40,121 nt of DNA from positions 1 through 40,121 of the forward strand of contig DYPU01000016.1 in the NCBI GenBank assembly GCA_020719725.1, written 5' to 3'. Source of the stretch: Anaerolinea sp. GTDB taxonomy: Bacteria > Chloroflexota > Anaerolineae > Anaerolineales > Villigracilaceae. Shown here piece after piece: positions 9,306 through 17,703 of the stretch (position 1 is its first letter; each line of letters opens with the position of its first letter). Made by a program: the position numbers and the translations under genes. The notes below the pieces were generated by a model. That model did not search any database. It was not told where the DNA came from and worked only from the letters and a program-made list of their open reading frames with translations.

Positions 9306-10729
9306 AACGAACCGAACTCATCCTCCTTTTGCTCATCCTGTCATCTGGGCTGATTTTGCGTCTGGCCGACCTGAACGCCCCCGTCAGCTACGATGAAGCC
9401 TATACCTACATTGCGTTTGCCCGCCAGAACTGGTTTGGCATTTGGTCGGATTACAGCCTTCCCAACAATCACATTCTGCACAGCCTGCTCATCAAACTGA
9501 GCACCGGCCTGTTTGGCAACCACCCCGCCAGTCTAAGACTGCCCGCTTTTCTGGCCGGGTTGGCCGCCATTCCACTCATCTACCTCCTCGCAAAACGGTT
9601 ATATACCCCAACCGTTGCCCTTTTGACCGCCGCGCTCGTCGCCTGGCTGCCCGCCCTCATCCACTATGATACCGCCGCACGCGGCTACAGCCTCGTCAGC
9701 TTGTTTACATTGTTGGCCTGGCTATTTGGCGTACTCGCTTTGCAAACCAATCGCCTTTGGCATTGGCTGGGGCTGGCTCTTAGCCTTACACTTGGATTTT
9801 TTACAATCCCCACCATGCTGTTCCCGGCGGGCGGTCTATACCTATGGCTACTGGGCGAAGGCCTGCTGCGCCGCGAAAAGCGCAAAGAATTCTATTTTGG
9901 GTTATTTGGGTCTGGCGCGCTGGTCGTTGTCTTTAGCCTGGCTCTGTACAGCCCGGTTTTACTCATCAGCGGTTGGCGAAAACTAATTGCCAATGGCTTT
10001 GTTCAGCCGGTGGAACCCCAGTTATATTTTTCCAAAGTGCTTTGGGAACAACTTTCTGCCACCTGGTCTTTGTGGAATCAAGACATTTTACCGGCGCTGG
10101 GCCTGGCACTCACCCTGGGCCTGGTACTCTCTCTTGTTTTTTTCAAACAGAACGCTACTACCCGTCTCCATTTGGCCGTGCCGATGGGCCTTTGGCTTAT
10201 TCTGTACATTTTCCTGCGGCGTCCCAATGCTTATGACCGTTTTTGGGCTTTTTTGCTGGCTCCGGCCATGCTCTGGGCCGCAGCCGGGCTGATTGAAACG
10301 GCCAACCGGCTGCGGGTGGGCCGTTTCCGCGCCGGGGATGTTCTCAGCGGGCTGGCGCTGGCGGCGCTGGTGCTATTTTCAGCCGCCGGAGCCGTTTCCA
10401 TTCCTGAAAAGTGGACAAAAATGAGCAATATCGAGGCGTTGGCGCTGGAGCTTCAGCCCGCTTTGCGCCCCGGTGATATGGTGCTGACGGGCTATCCCAA
10501 CGATGCCCCACTCTGGTACTATCTGGCGCGGTTGGGGGTGGACGATTCGGCCTGGCAGGTTCGCGCAGGGTTTGAGCGGGCTTTTGTGCTGGTTTCAACG
10601 TATTCTGAGCAAACACCCGAGACGGTTATTCGGGCCAGTAAGCTGGATTTGGCCCTTTTTGACCTGTCTACTGCCACCAAGTTGGGGCAAGTTGGCCTGA
10701 TCGAAGCCTATTTGATTAATCCGCGTTAG
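9302..10729 (+). CDS. GT39-like membrane glycosyltransferase (PMT/ArnT family)
   Basis: A 475-residue integral membrane protein. After the first helix it has DLNAPVSYDEAYTYIAFAR, the DE-containing loop of PMT_2-type GT-C transferases, then NNHILHSLLIKL and a string of hydrophobic helices. The family takes a polyprenyl-phosphate-linked sugar and glycosylates lipids or proteins outside the membrane. The start overlaps the preceding membrane protein gene (ATGA at 9302-9305). The stop TAG at 10727-10729 interlocks with the TAA of the convergent lipoprotein gene. Acceptor and donor sugar are unknown. It is the second such enzyme in the cluster and differs clearly in length from the first. Confidence 0.78.
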   Translation: MKRTELILLLLILSSGLILRLADLNAPVSYDEAYTYIAFARQNWFGIWSDYSLPNNHILHSLLIKLSTGLFGNHPASLRLPAFLAGLAAIPLIYLLAKRLYTPTVALLTAALVAWLPALIHYDTAARGYSLVSLFTLLAWLFGVLALQTNRLWHWLGLALSLTLGFFTIPTMLFPAGGLYLWLLGEGLLRREKRKEFYFGLFGSGALVVVFSLALYSPVLLISGWRKLIANGFVQPVEPQLYFSKVLWEQLSATWSLWNQDILPALGLALTLGLVLSLVFFKQNATTRLHLAVPMGLWLILYIFLRRPNAYDRFWAFLLAPAMLWAAAGLIETANRLRVGRFRAGDVLSGLALAALVLFSAAGAVSIPEKWTKMSNIEALALELQPALRPGDMVLTGYPNDAPLWYYLARLGVDDSAWQVRAGFERAFVLVSTYSEQTPETVIRASKLDLALFDLSTATKLGQVGLIEAYLINPR

Positions 10730-11748
10730 GGGCAGCGTGGTTCTGCGCGCGCGGCGGAAGTGCCTCCAAAGGCCTCCAGCACGGGGATGCCATCCAGTTC
10801 GGCGGGCAGCGGGAGTTTTAGCAGCCAGGCGGCGGTGGCGGCAGTATCGGTGACATTGATGGGGATGGTCAGTTTTCCGGGCGTAACGCCCAGGCCGTTG
10901 ATGATCCAGGGGATGGTCATATCTTCGGGCTGGTGGGAGCCGTGAGTTTGGTCGTGGCCGCCATGGTCGGCGGTGATGATGAGCAGGGTATCTTTGCGCA
11001 GGTTGGCTTGTTCGAGGGCGGCCAGAATGTTGCCCAGGGCTTCATCGGCGCGACGCAAGACACTTAGCTGTTCGGGGGAGAGCCAGCCATATTCATGGCC
11101 CATCCAATCAGAGGTAGGAAAATGGACAAAGGCCAGGTCGAATCCTTTCTCTATTTCGGGCAAAAGTGATTCGGTGATAACGAGGTCGCGGTCATTGATG
11201 TAGCGGTAGATGTTGGTGGTTTCTGGGGGAGTGATTTGGCGTAGTTTTTCTTTTCCCGAAAAGAACAGGGTGTACATGCCGGCTTGTTTGGCGAGAGCAA
11301 AAATGGACATGCCTTGAGCGTAGCCATTTTCTGGCAAGTAGTCATTCCAGTTGACGCCGTGTTTGGACGGGCACAGCCCGCTTAGCATGGAGGTATGAGC
11401 GGGCAGGGTGGCGCTAGGGAAAATGGTTTGTGCGCTGAGCGAGTAGGCGCCGCTTTGCATGAGCGCCGTCAGGTTTGGCATGGGTGCCAGGGCAATGGCG
11501 TCGGGGCGTAAGCCATCGATACTGAGTATCAAGACGCGCCTGGCAAGTGGGCGCGGGGTTGGTGTGGGGCTGTTGGTTGGAGTTGGAGTTTGGGTTGCGG
11601 TAGGGGTGAAGCTGGCGGTGGGACTGGGGGTGAAGCTAGCCGAAGGCGTTGGGCTGGCGCTCGGCGTGGGGCCGGGGAACAAGCTACAGCCAGCCAGGAA
11701 AAAAATCGTCAGGAAAAGCCGAAATGCTAAAGAAAAAGTTCTTGACAT
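10726..11748 (-). CDS. Lipoprotein, alkaline-phosphatase-superfamily phosphodiesterase/nucleotide pyrophosphatase-like
   Basis: The 340-residue protein starts with a lipoprotein signal ending LAGC (Cys about residue 21). A low-complexity Pro/Ser/Thr linker follows (about 27-65), then a catalytic domain. Metal and nucleophile motifs are visible: LILSIDGLRPD, TLPAHTSMLSG (Thr nucleophile region), SDWMGHEYG, TADHGGHDQTHG. This order matches the type I phosphodiesterase/nucleotide pyrophosphatase family (PF01663). It should act on phosphodiester or phosphonate substrates outside the membrane; the substrate is unknown. The linker is encoded by a short-period degenerate repeat at about 11550-11690. 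The start is ATG at 11748, and the divergent ssb promoter overlaps this start codon. The 3' end overlaps the convergent glycosyltransferase by three to four bases with no terminator. Confidence 0.85.
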   Translation of the reverse strand: MSRTFSLAFRLFLTIFFLAGCSLFPGPTPSASPTPSASFTPSPTASFTPTATQTPTPTNSPTPTPRPLARRVLILSIDGLRPDAIALAPMPNLTALMQSGAYSLSAQTIFPSATLPAHTSMLSGLCPSKHGVNWNDYLPENGYAQGMSIFALAKQAGMYTLFFSGKEKLRQITPPETTNIYRYINDRDLVITESLLPEIEKGFDLAFVHFPTSDWMGHEYGWLSPEQLSVLRRADEALGNILAALEQANLRKDTLLIITADHGGHDQTHGSHQPEDMTIPWIINGLGVTPGKLTIPINVTDTAATAAWLLKLPLPAELDGIPVLEAFGGTSAARAEPRCP

Positions 11749-11769
11749 TTTTTTATTTCACCCTACACT
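11742..11769 (+). promoter_or_regulatory. Sigma70-type promoter for ssb
   Basis: A consensus -35 TTGACA at 11742-11747 is followed after 16 bases by TACACT at 11764-11769; a TATAAG at 11769 is an alternative -10 with long spacing. The -35 element lies across the ATG of the divergently transcribed lipoprotein gene. Transcription would begin near 11776, leaving a short leader with a GGGAGG ribosome site at about 11788-11793. Confidence 0.6.
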
Positions 11770-11798
11770 ATAAGAAATTCTTTTTTTGGGAGGAAGTA

Positions 11799-12179
11799 AT
11801 GCCTGCGCTCAATCGCGTCCAATTGATGGGGTATCTGGGTAAAGACCCGGAAAGCCGCTATACGCCAAATGGTAAAAAAGTGGCTCATTTTAGCCTGGCA
11901 GTGACTCAACGTTGGAAAACTGGCGGGGAGACCAAAGAATACACCGAATGGGTCAATATTGAGGCTTGGGGTGGCCTGGGCGAAATTTGTGAAAAATATT
12001 TGCACAAAGGATCGTTGGTGTATCTTGAAGGACGGTTAAAAACTGATAAATATGAAGAAAAAGGCGATCTAAAGTATTTCACGAAAGTGGTGGCTTTGCA
12101 AATGCAAATGCTCGACCGCAAATCTGCCGATGAACCGGTGATGGAAATTGAAGAAGACGCCGGATCGTATGAAGTATAG
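11799..12179 (+). CDS. ssb: Single-stranded DNA-binding protein
   Basis: The 126-residue protein has the SSB OB-fold. It starts ALNRVQLMGYLGKDPESRYTPNG, continues VAHFSLAVTQRWK and EWVNIEAWGGLGEICEKYLHKGSLVYLEGRLKTDKYE, and ends in a short acidic tail (EIEEDAGSYEV). It binds single-stranded DNA during replication, repair and recombination. The tail lacks the usual DDDIPF-type ending and the Gly/Pro-rich linker is missing, so partner binding may differ or another SSB may exist in the genome. The ATG at 11799 has GGGAGGAAGTA just upstream and aligns with the family start. It is a single-gene unit with its own promoter and a perfect terminator. Very sure of family. Confidence 0.95.
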   Translation: MPALNRVQLMGYLGKDPESRYTPNGKKVAHFSLAVTQRWKTGGETKEYTEWVNIEAWGGLGEICEKYLHKGSLVYLEGRLKTDKYEEKGDLKYFTKVVALQMQMLDRKSADEPVMEIEEDAGSYEV

Positions 12180-12181
12180 CT

Positions 12182-12230
12182 AAAAAGCAAAAAGTGGAAA
12201 GATGCAAAGTCTTTCCACTTTTTGCTTTTT
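12182..12230. terminator. Bidirectional intrinsic terminator between ssb and pepF
   Basis: A perfect 21-bp inverted repeat (arms 12182-12202 and 12210-12230) has a 7-base loop TGCAAAG, with A-runs on the left arm and T-runs on the right. It starts 3 bases after the ssb stop and lies 22 bases from the pepF stop, so it can end both convergent transcripts. Confidence 0.93.
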
Positions 12231-12251
12231 AGTGGCTGAAGAATTTCTTTT

Positions 12252-14012
12252 TTACAGTTTTTCGAGTTCGTCTACCAGCCCATTCAGGACATCGAATCCA
12301 CCTTGCCAGAAAGCGGCGCTGCGAATGTCGATCCCGGCTTCGCGCAAGATGGTTTCTGGGGCTTCGGAGCCACCTGCCGCCAGCAGTTTGATGTATTTTG
12401 GCTTGAATGACGTGCCCTCGGTTTTAAATTGTTTGTAGAGCGCCAGCACCAGTAATTGCCCAAAGGCATAAGCGTAGACGTAAAACGGGGTATGAAAGAT
12501 GTGCGGGATGCTGACCCATTCCCATTTGAATTCGTCGCTGATTTCAACTGAGTCGCCGAACTGGGTTTTGAGATTTTCGAGATACGCAGCGGCCAATTCA
12601 TCGACCGAGGCGTTGTTTTGCACCATTTCATGGGCTTGTTTTTCAAAAAGGGCAAAAAACGATTGACGCAGGATGGTGGCGTAATTATCGTCGATTTGAC
12701 GAAAGAGCATATCGCGGCGTATTGCCGGGTCTTTTTCTTCGGACAGCAGGCGGTCGATCAGCATCATCTCGCCAAAGGTGGAGGCGGTTTCGGCCAGCGG
12801 CAGGCAAGCATGTTGGGTGAAGGCGCTATGTTTTTCGGCCAGCATGGAGTGGATGGCGTGGCCGAGTTCGTGGGCCAGGGTGGCGACATCATCGCCTTTG
12901 CCCTGATAGTTGACCAACACCCAGGGCGTCAGGGCGGGTTCAACCGTCCAACAGAAGGCTCCGCCGCGCTTGCCTTTGCGGACTTCGCTATCGAGATGAC
13001 CCTCCTCAAAGACCCGTTTCGCTTGTTTGCCAAAGGCTGGGTCAAACTCGGCAAAAGAGTCTAGCACCATTTGGGCGGCTTTGCCAAAGTCGTAGTTTTT
13101 GTCTGATTTGCTGGCAGGGGCGTAGACATCGTAGCGGCGTAGTTTTTCCATCCCAAGCAGGCGGGCTTTGATTTTGAAGAAGCGTTGAAAGACGATTGCA
13201 TTTTTCTGGGCAACCTCCAGCAGGGCTTCAACGGCTTCATCCGGGATGTCGTTGCCCAGATTGCGGGCCGCAATTGGGTTGGCGTGGTTACGCAGGGTGA
13301 CATTTTCGTTGCGCCAATCGCGCACAAGGGTTTGGTACATTTGCCCTAAAATTGGGCCGTCGTTGCTGTAAATGCGATACAGCTCCTGATAAGCGCGGGC
13401 GCGCAGGTCCGGGTCGGCCTGGCGGACGTAGGACATCAGTTCGCCGCGAGTCATTTCTTTGGTTGCGCCGTCCACTTCCAGCTTAAAGCTGTAGCGGTTG
13501 GTGATGGAGTCATACAGGTTGGTGAGCGCTCCGGTTCCGGTCACATTCTTCAGGTTGATGATTTTTTCTTCGGGTTCGCTTAAAGTATGTGGTTTTTGCA
13601 ATCGTAGTGCTTCAAGGTAGTAGTGGTAGTCGCCAGAAATCGCCAAAAAAGGTTGAGTTTGGTCATCGGTCAGGTTTTTCCACCACAGGCTGAAAAACAG
13701 GGTGCGATTGTCAAGTTCGGCAAAGAATTGTTGCACGCGCCCCATCAGCGCCATTGCGGTTTGATTTTGAGTATCCGCAGAAAAAAGTAAACCGGCAAAG
13801 CCATAGACGCGGTAGGCCTGGCGCGTGGTTTGCTCGGAATGTTCCAGAATTTCCATAAAATGTTCGGCGTCCAGGTTGGGCGTCAGGTCGGCGCGATATT
13901 TTTCAAATTCGGTGACGCGTTTTTCGAGTTGGGCAAAGGCGGTTTCCAGTTCAGAAGCGTCATTGGCTGAAAAGAGATCGGACAGGCTCCAGGGGGTTTG
14001 GGTAAAAGGCAT
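12252..14012 (-). CDS. pepF: Oligoendopeptidase F family M3 metallopeptidase
   Basis: A 586-residue zinc peptidase that cleaves short peptides in the cytoplasm. The HELGH zinc motif is at residues 381-385 (TLAHELGHAIHSM), with the third ligand Glu about residue 408 (LAETASTFGEMML). Upstream, the long helical M3 N-terminal region includes FFSLWWKNLTDDQ and TGTGALTNLYDSITNRY, typical of the PepF/PZ-peptidase B subgroup. Length is normal. The ATG at 14012 has AGGAG 8 bases upstream. It lies downstream of a small gap after the lipoprotein gene at 14052; which of the two is transcribed first is set by the minus direction, so the lipoprotein comes first. Confidence 0.93.
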   Translation of the reverse strand: MPFTQTPWSLSDLFSANDASELETAFAQLEKRVTEFEKYRADLTPNLDAEHFMEILEHSEQTTRQAYRVYGFAGLLFSADTQNQTAMALMGRVQQFFAELDNRTLFFSLWWKNLTDDQTQPFLAISGDYHYYLEALRLQKPHTLSEPEEKIINLKNVTGTGALTNLYDSITNRYSFKLEVDGATKEMTRGELMSYVRQADPDLRARAYQELYRIYSNDGPILGQMYQTLVRDWRNENVTLRNHANPIAARNLGNDIPDEAVEALLEVAQKNAIVFQRFFKIKARLLGMEKLRRYDVYAPASKSDKNYDFGKAAQMVLDSFAEFDPAFGKQAKRVFEEGHLDSEVRKGKRGGAFCWTVEPALTPWVLVNYQGKGDDVATLAHELGHAIHSMLAEKHSAFTQHACLPLAETASTFGEMMLIDRLLSEEKDPAIRRDMLFRQIDDNYATILRQSFFALFEKQAHEMVQNNASVDELAAAYLENLKTQFGDSVEISDEFKWEWVSIPHIFHTPFYVYAYAFGQLLVLALYKQFKTEGTSFKPKYIKLLAAGGSEAPETILREAGIDIRSAAFWQGGFDVLNGLVDELEKL

Positions 14013-14051
14013 AGGGATGGCTCCTAAGGGTTAGATATTTGCCTAATTTTA

Positions 14052-15023
14052 TCAGGGATTGGCTAAAAAGCGATTTTTTAGAGTATTGTAAACATAATTT
14101 TGCCAGAGTGGGATAATTTCGTTGTAACGATAATCGTGATTGGAGAAGGTTTGCAGGATGACGCGCCCGTCGTAACAGGTTGCCAGCACACCGTAGTCGG
14201 ATTTTTGTTTTTGAAAAGTGCCCGCCAGCAATGTGGCCTGGCTGCCAGGCGCTAATTTGATCAGGTCCCCGGCCTGAAACCACCAGTAGCGGCTGTAATG
14301 GATGAGGGCTACTGTGCTGTTGGGTTCGCTGAAAACCGGGTGATCGGATTGCAGCCAGTAGATCGATTCTGCCAATTCCCAGTCGCGCTGAAATCGCACG
14401 CCGCATCCGGTTAGGATGGTTTTAATGCGGCCCTCGCCCAGGCTGTCGAGATACCAGACTTCAGCAATCAGCGCGGTATCATCCTTTGTCACGCGCTCGG
14501 AGATGACATCCCAAAATTCACCTTGTACGCTGTTTTTAGATTCTGCGCCTACAATGATTAAATCCCAGGCGGTGGAAGAGTTGAGTTGGCTCATAAAATC
14601 ACCGCTGCGGTCGCCGATGTGGGTGTAACTTAAATCCATTCCGTCGAGGGCATCTCTAATCCAAAGGCCGATGTCTTGGGTGTCTTCGTAGACCAAAATT
14701 TTGGCTGATTTCATCTTTTCTGCGAGACTCTGGGGTGTGGCGGATGGAATTTGGCCGAGGGTTGGTTCTGGCGTTGTGGTTGGCGCGGCGATGGGCGCTG
14801 AGGTTGGCGCGGCCAGGTTTTCCTGAGTGGGGGGGCTTTGGGGTTGCGCTAGCGCGGCCTGTGTCAGCTGGAGTGACATGGCGGTTGCTTGGAGTTCGAG
14901 GGCGATCTTGGTTGAATCGATTGGTATTTGAGGCGCGGGAGCGGGCGCATTGCCGGGTAAGGAGCAGGCTAGCGCCGCAGCGATTAAAAATGTGAAAGCG
15001 ATACATTGTTTTGGGTTGAACAT
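14052..15023 (-). CDS. Uncharacterised lipoprotein with an alpha/beta domain
   Basis: The 323-residue protein begins with a lipoprotein-like signal ending in LACS (Cys about residue 20). A Pro/Ala/Thr-rich linker runs to about residue 100. Then comes a folded domain opening AKILVYEDTQDIGLWIRDALDGM and AWDLIIVGAES. The alternating hydrophobic strands and helices suggest a flavodoxin- or glutaminase-like Rossmannoid fold, but I see no catalytic triad I can trust. It may be a surface sensor or binding protein. ATG at 15023; GGAGG lies upstream on the minus strand. It is probably co-transcribed with pepF, which starts 39 bases after its stop. Function unknown. Confidence 0.7.
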   Translation of the reverse strand: MFNPKQCIAFTFLIAAALACSLPGNAPAPAPQIPIDSTKIALELQATAMSLQLTQAALAQPQSPPTQENLAAPTSAPIAAPTTTPEPTLGQIPSATPQSLAEKMKSAKILVYEDTQDIGLWIRDALDGMDLSYTHIGDRSGDFMSQLNSSTAWDLIIVGAESKNSVQGEFWDVISERVTKDDTALIAEVWYLDSLGEGRIKTILTGCGVRFQRDWELAESIYWLQSDHPVFSEPNSTVALIHYSRYWWFQAGDLIKLAPGSQATLLAGTFQKQKSDYGVLATCYDGRVILQTFSNHDYRYNEIIPLWQNYVYNTLKNRFLANP

Positions 15024-15180
15024 GGGTTCCTCCGTGTTGTTAGTCTAGCAAACTATCATGATGTAAAGCCCCTTTGCTTTCATTGTGCATTATTTTGGAG
15101 TATTTTTCAATTGGTTTGGCCTGCCCGGGGCGATTTAGCCTTGTGCAGAGGCTCGAAAATTAAGCCTGGGGTAGGAATAC

Positions 15181-15209
15181 AAAAAAACCTCCATCACGGA
15201 GGTTTTTTT
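15181..15209 (-). terminator. Intrinsic terminator of tRNA-Lys
   Basis: A perfect 12-bp stem (15181-15192 with 15198-15209) has loop ATCAC and a run of seven T on the minus-strand exit side. It begins directly at the tRNA 3' end. The mirrored A/T runs make it potentially bidirectional. Confidence 0.9.
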
Positions 15210-15210
15210 G

Positions 15211-15282
15211 TGAGCGCGGAGGGGCTCGAACCCTCAACAAACGGCTTAAAAGGCCGCTGCTCTGCCATTGAGCTACGCGCCC
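15211..15282 (-). tRNA. tRNA-Lys (anticodon TTT)
   Basis: The minus strand folds as a full cloverleaf. The acceptor GGGCGCG pairs with CGCGCTC. The D arm is GCTC/GAGC, and the anticodon stem GCGGC/GCCGT encloses CTTTTAA with anticodon TTT. The T arm is GAGGG-TTCGAGC-CCCTC, and the discriminator is A. CCA is not encoded. The gene has its own promoter and terminator. Translations of the opposite strand give the familiar false LEPSTNGLKG peptide. Confidence 0.95.
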
Positions 15283-15297
15283 GACTTGCGAATGCCG

Positions 15298-15326
15298 ATT
15301 TTACCACCAATAAGGCTATAGAACAA
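15298..15326 (-). promoter_or_regulatory. Promoter of tRNA-Lys
   Basis: On the minus strand TTGTTC (15321-15326) and TAAAAT (15298-15303) are separated by 17 bases. Transcription should start near 15291, about nine bases before the mature tRNA 5' end. The remaining gene-free stretch from 15327 to 15530 holds the element described at 15449-15511 and a CCACGAAAG-type repeat at 15371-15397. Confidence 0.6.
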
Positions 15327-15448
15327 GGTCTGCTGTTGATTTTTTATGGCGTTCTCTAAGTCAAAAACTGAACCACGAAAGTCACAAAGCGACGAGGGGA
15401 GCAGTTTTTTTCGCTAAAAGCGTAGTTTCTCAAAAAAGGGCGAAGTCT

Positions 15449-15511
15449 CTAAAGGTTTCCCTGGCTGGCAAAATATCCAGTTTGGCAGAAAACCTTTAGG
15501 GTTTGGATATT
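15449..15511. repeat. Two interleaved inverted repeats (pseudoknot topology)
   Basis: CTAAAGGTTT (15449-15458) is inverted at 15490-15499, and AATATCCA (15472-15479) is inverted at 15504-15511. The arms interleave A-B-A'-B', so the two stems would either exclude each other or form a pseudoknot. It lies 20 bases beyond the lpdA stop and could be in the lpdA 3' untranslated RNA. No T-run marks it as a normal terminator. Could also be a remnant of a palindromic repeat family. Confidence 0.55.
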
Positions 15512-15530
15512 GGCCCAATTTTTATAAGCC

Positions 15531-16967
15531 CTAAGTATGAATCGCGTGCCCTTCGGCGTTGTGCGCGGCTTCCATTAGCGCTTCTGATAGCGTTGGGTGG
15601 GCGTGGATGTTGCGGCTAATCTCTGCCGAGGTCAGCTCCATCATCTGCGCCAGGGTCAGTTCGGGCAGCAGTTCGGTTACTTCAGGCCCAATCATTGAAG
15701 CGCCCAAAATTTCACCATATTGCTCGTCGGTGATCAGCTTGACCCAGCCCGTGTAATCGCCCAGCCCAAGTGCCTTGCCGCTGGCTTGAAAAGGAAACCG
15801 GCCAATTTTAACGGTGTGGCCTCGTTCTTTAGCCTGCGCTTCGGTAATGCCAAACGAAGCAATTTGTGGCTGACAGTAGGTGGCGCGTGGCATCATTTCA
15901 TAGTTGAGTGGGTGGGTTTCCTGCCCGGCAATGGCCTCGGCAGCCAAAATACCCATTGCCGAGCCAACATGCGCCAGCATTAGTTTCCCGGTCAGGTCGC
16001 CGATGGCGTAAATGCCTGGCACGTTGGTTTGCATTTTTTCGTCAATTTTGACAAAACCACGCTCGTCGAGTTTGACGCCAACCTCTTCCAGACCGATTCC
16101 TTTGGAGTTAGGGCGGAAGCCAATGGCTACCAGGGCTTGTTCTGCTTCGATGATTTTTAGGTTGGGCGCAGCCGGGGCTTCGTTGTTTGCCGATACGGTG
16201 ACTTTTACCCCGGTCTCTGTGGCTTCGACGGCCTGGACTTTGTGCCCGGCTAAAATTTTGATGCCGCGTTTTTTGAAAGCCTTCTCTAATTCGACCGAGA
16301 TTTCTTCATCTTCGAGCGGCACAATGCGCGGCAGCATCTCTACGATGGTTACATCTACCCCGTAGGAGTTCCAGATGGTTGAAAATTCCACTCCAATTGC
16401 GCCGGAGCCAATTACAACCACGCTCTTGGGTAGTTTTTCCTGCAAAATTGCTTCCAGGTAGGTGACGATTTTTTCGCCATCCACCTGCCAGGCTGTAGGC
16501 ACGGCGGATGCGGCTCCGGTGGCAACGATGATATTTTTGGATTTCAGTTCGGTTTCGTTGCCGTCTTTGTCTGTCACTGTGACGGTGTTGAGCGCGGTCG
16601 CGGCTTCGTGAGCGGTTAGCCTGGCGGTTCCCATGTGAACAGCAATGCTATTCTTCTTCATTAAAAAGCCAATGCCTTTTACCAGCCTTTCTGAAACCTG
16701 GCGGCTGCGTTTAACTGCTGCGCCGAAATCCAGTTTTAGGTTGTCAAATGAAAAACCAAATTCTTTGCCCCGTTCGCGCAAAATGTGGGCCACTTCGGCG
16801 TTACGCAAAAGCGCTTTTGATGGGATGCAGCCCACATTAAGGCAGACACCGCCCAGCCATTGTTTATCTATAATTGCGGTTTTTAATCCCAACTGCGCTG
16901 CGCGGATGGCTGCCACATAGCCGCCTGGCCCCGCGCCAATTACGATTACATCCAATTGTTCAGACAT
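15531..16967 (-). CDS. lpdA: Dihydrolipoamide dehydrogenase (E3)
   Basis: A flavoprotein that reoxidises dihydrolipoyl groups of 2-oxoacid dehydrogenase complexes with NAD+. The 478-residue protein begins with the FAD site VIVIGAGPGGYVAAIRA. The redox disulfide is Cys42-Cys47 (GGVCLNVGCIPSKALL). The NAD-binding VVIGSGAIGVEFSTIW is near residue 185, and YAIGDLTG (second FAD contact) near 320. The C-terminal HAHPTLSEALMEAA carries the catalytic His-Glu pair. Length is typical. CAGGAGA is well placed before the ATG at 16967. It lies in the same direction as the E2 gene, with a methyltransferase gene between them, so it most likely serves that complex. Very sure. Confidence 0.97.
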   Translation of the reverse strand: MSEQLDVIVIGAGPGGYVAAIRAAQLGLKTAIIDKQWLGGVCLNVGCIPSKALLRNAEVAHILRERGKEFGFSFDNLKLDFGAAVKRSRQVSERLVKGIGFLMKKNSIAVHMGTARLTAHEAATALNTVTVTDKDGNETELKSKNIIVATGAASAVPTAWQVDGEKIVTYLEAILQEKLPKSVVVIGSGAIGVEFSTIWNSYGVDVTIVEMLPRIVPLEDEEISVELEKAFKKRGIKILAGHKVQAVEATETGVKVTVSANNEAPAAPNLKIIEAEQALVAIGFRPNSKGIGLEEVGVKLDERGFVKIDEKMQTNVPGIYAIGDLTGKLMLAHVGSAMGILAAEAIAGQETHPLNYEMMPRATYCQPQIASFGITEAQAKERGHTVKIGRFPFQASGKALGLGDYTGWVKLITDEQYGEILGASMIGPEVTELLPELTLAQMMELTSAEISRNIHAHPTLSEALMEAAHNAEGHAIHT

Positions 16968-17068
16968 TTAAATCTCCTGTGAGATGACTTGATGATTTTT
17001 ATTCGATGCCAAAGTTGTTCAATAGTTTCAAACCGGATAATATTACTCTATTTTGCTCTGAGCTGGAT

Positions 17069-17677
17069 TTATTCGCTTTTGCGGGCTGTTAGCAGGAAGA
17101 TTGGATAGTTTTTTTTATTTTTTTGAATAACAAAGACCGGTTGAAAATTGACCTGTCTAAACCCGGCAGTTTCAACTTGTTTTTGCAGCGCGGCGCGTTC
17201 AAAACCCAGGTGAAGGTTGGTTGACCCGTCGGCGTGGAAGGAGCCGTCTTCGGTTTCCAGATCGGCGATGCAGAGCCAGCCGCCAGGATGCAGCAGGGTG
17301 GCGAACTGGCTGAGGATGTGCGCGGTGTCTGGGATGTGGTGGAGGGTCATCAGCGAGTAGATCACATCGAAGCGGGCGCCAGGCAACGGGTCGGATGTTA
17401 AATTCAGCCGCAATGGGAGCATGTTCGAGAGGCTGGCTTCTGCTATTTTGGCGGTTAAAACTGCCAGCATTCCCTCCGATGTATCCGCCAGGGTGATGAA
17501 TGAAAAATCGGTCTGTAGGGCAAAGCTGAGCAGGCCTGTGCCGCAGCCATATTCGAGGGCTGTCATTTGGGGGGTGAGCGGGAGGGTGGCGCGAATGGCT
17601 GCGGCTACGGTACGGGCGCGTTCTACTTTTTTTGGGTCGAAATCCCAGTCTTTGGCGCGTTCATCGAAATTGGTCAT
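17069..17677 (-). CDS. Class I SAM-dependent methyltransferase
   Basis: A 202-residue enzyme with motif I ALEYGCGTGLLSFAL, the acidic strand LADTSEGMLAVL, and VIYSLMTLHHIPDTAHILSQF, placing it in the Methyltransf_11/25 group. The extended reading to 17713 would overlap the E2 stop. The ATG at 17677 (MTNFDERAKDWDFDP) matches the usual family start and leaves a 26-base gap with a GAAAGA-like site. The substrate is unknown. It lies between the E2 and E3 genes, so a link to lipoate or the complex can be suspected but not shown. Confidence 0.8.
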   Translation of the reverse strand: MTNFDERAKDWDFDPKKVERARTVAAAIRATLPLTPQMTALEYGCGTGLLSFALQTDFSFITLADTSEGMLAVLTAKIAEASLSNMLPLRLNLTSDPLPGARFDVIYSLMTLHHIPDTAHILSQFATLLHPGGWLCIADLETEDGSFHADGSTNLHLGFERAALQKQVETAGFRQVNFQPVFVIQKNKKNYPIFLLTARKSE

Positions 17678-17703
17678 TTTTTTTCTTTCAGGGTTGGGGC
17701 GAA

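Noticed and set aside
11550-11690. Short-period repeat as a possible CRISPR or tandem satellite
   Set aside because: It encodes the Pro/Ser/Thr linker of the lipoprotein; repeats are degenerate, in frame and lack spacers.
15006-15359. Plus-strand open frame containing LEPSTNGLKGRCSAIELRAR
   Set aside because: This peptide is the translated antisense of the tRNA-Lys gene.
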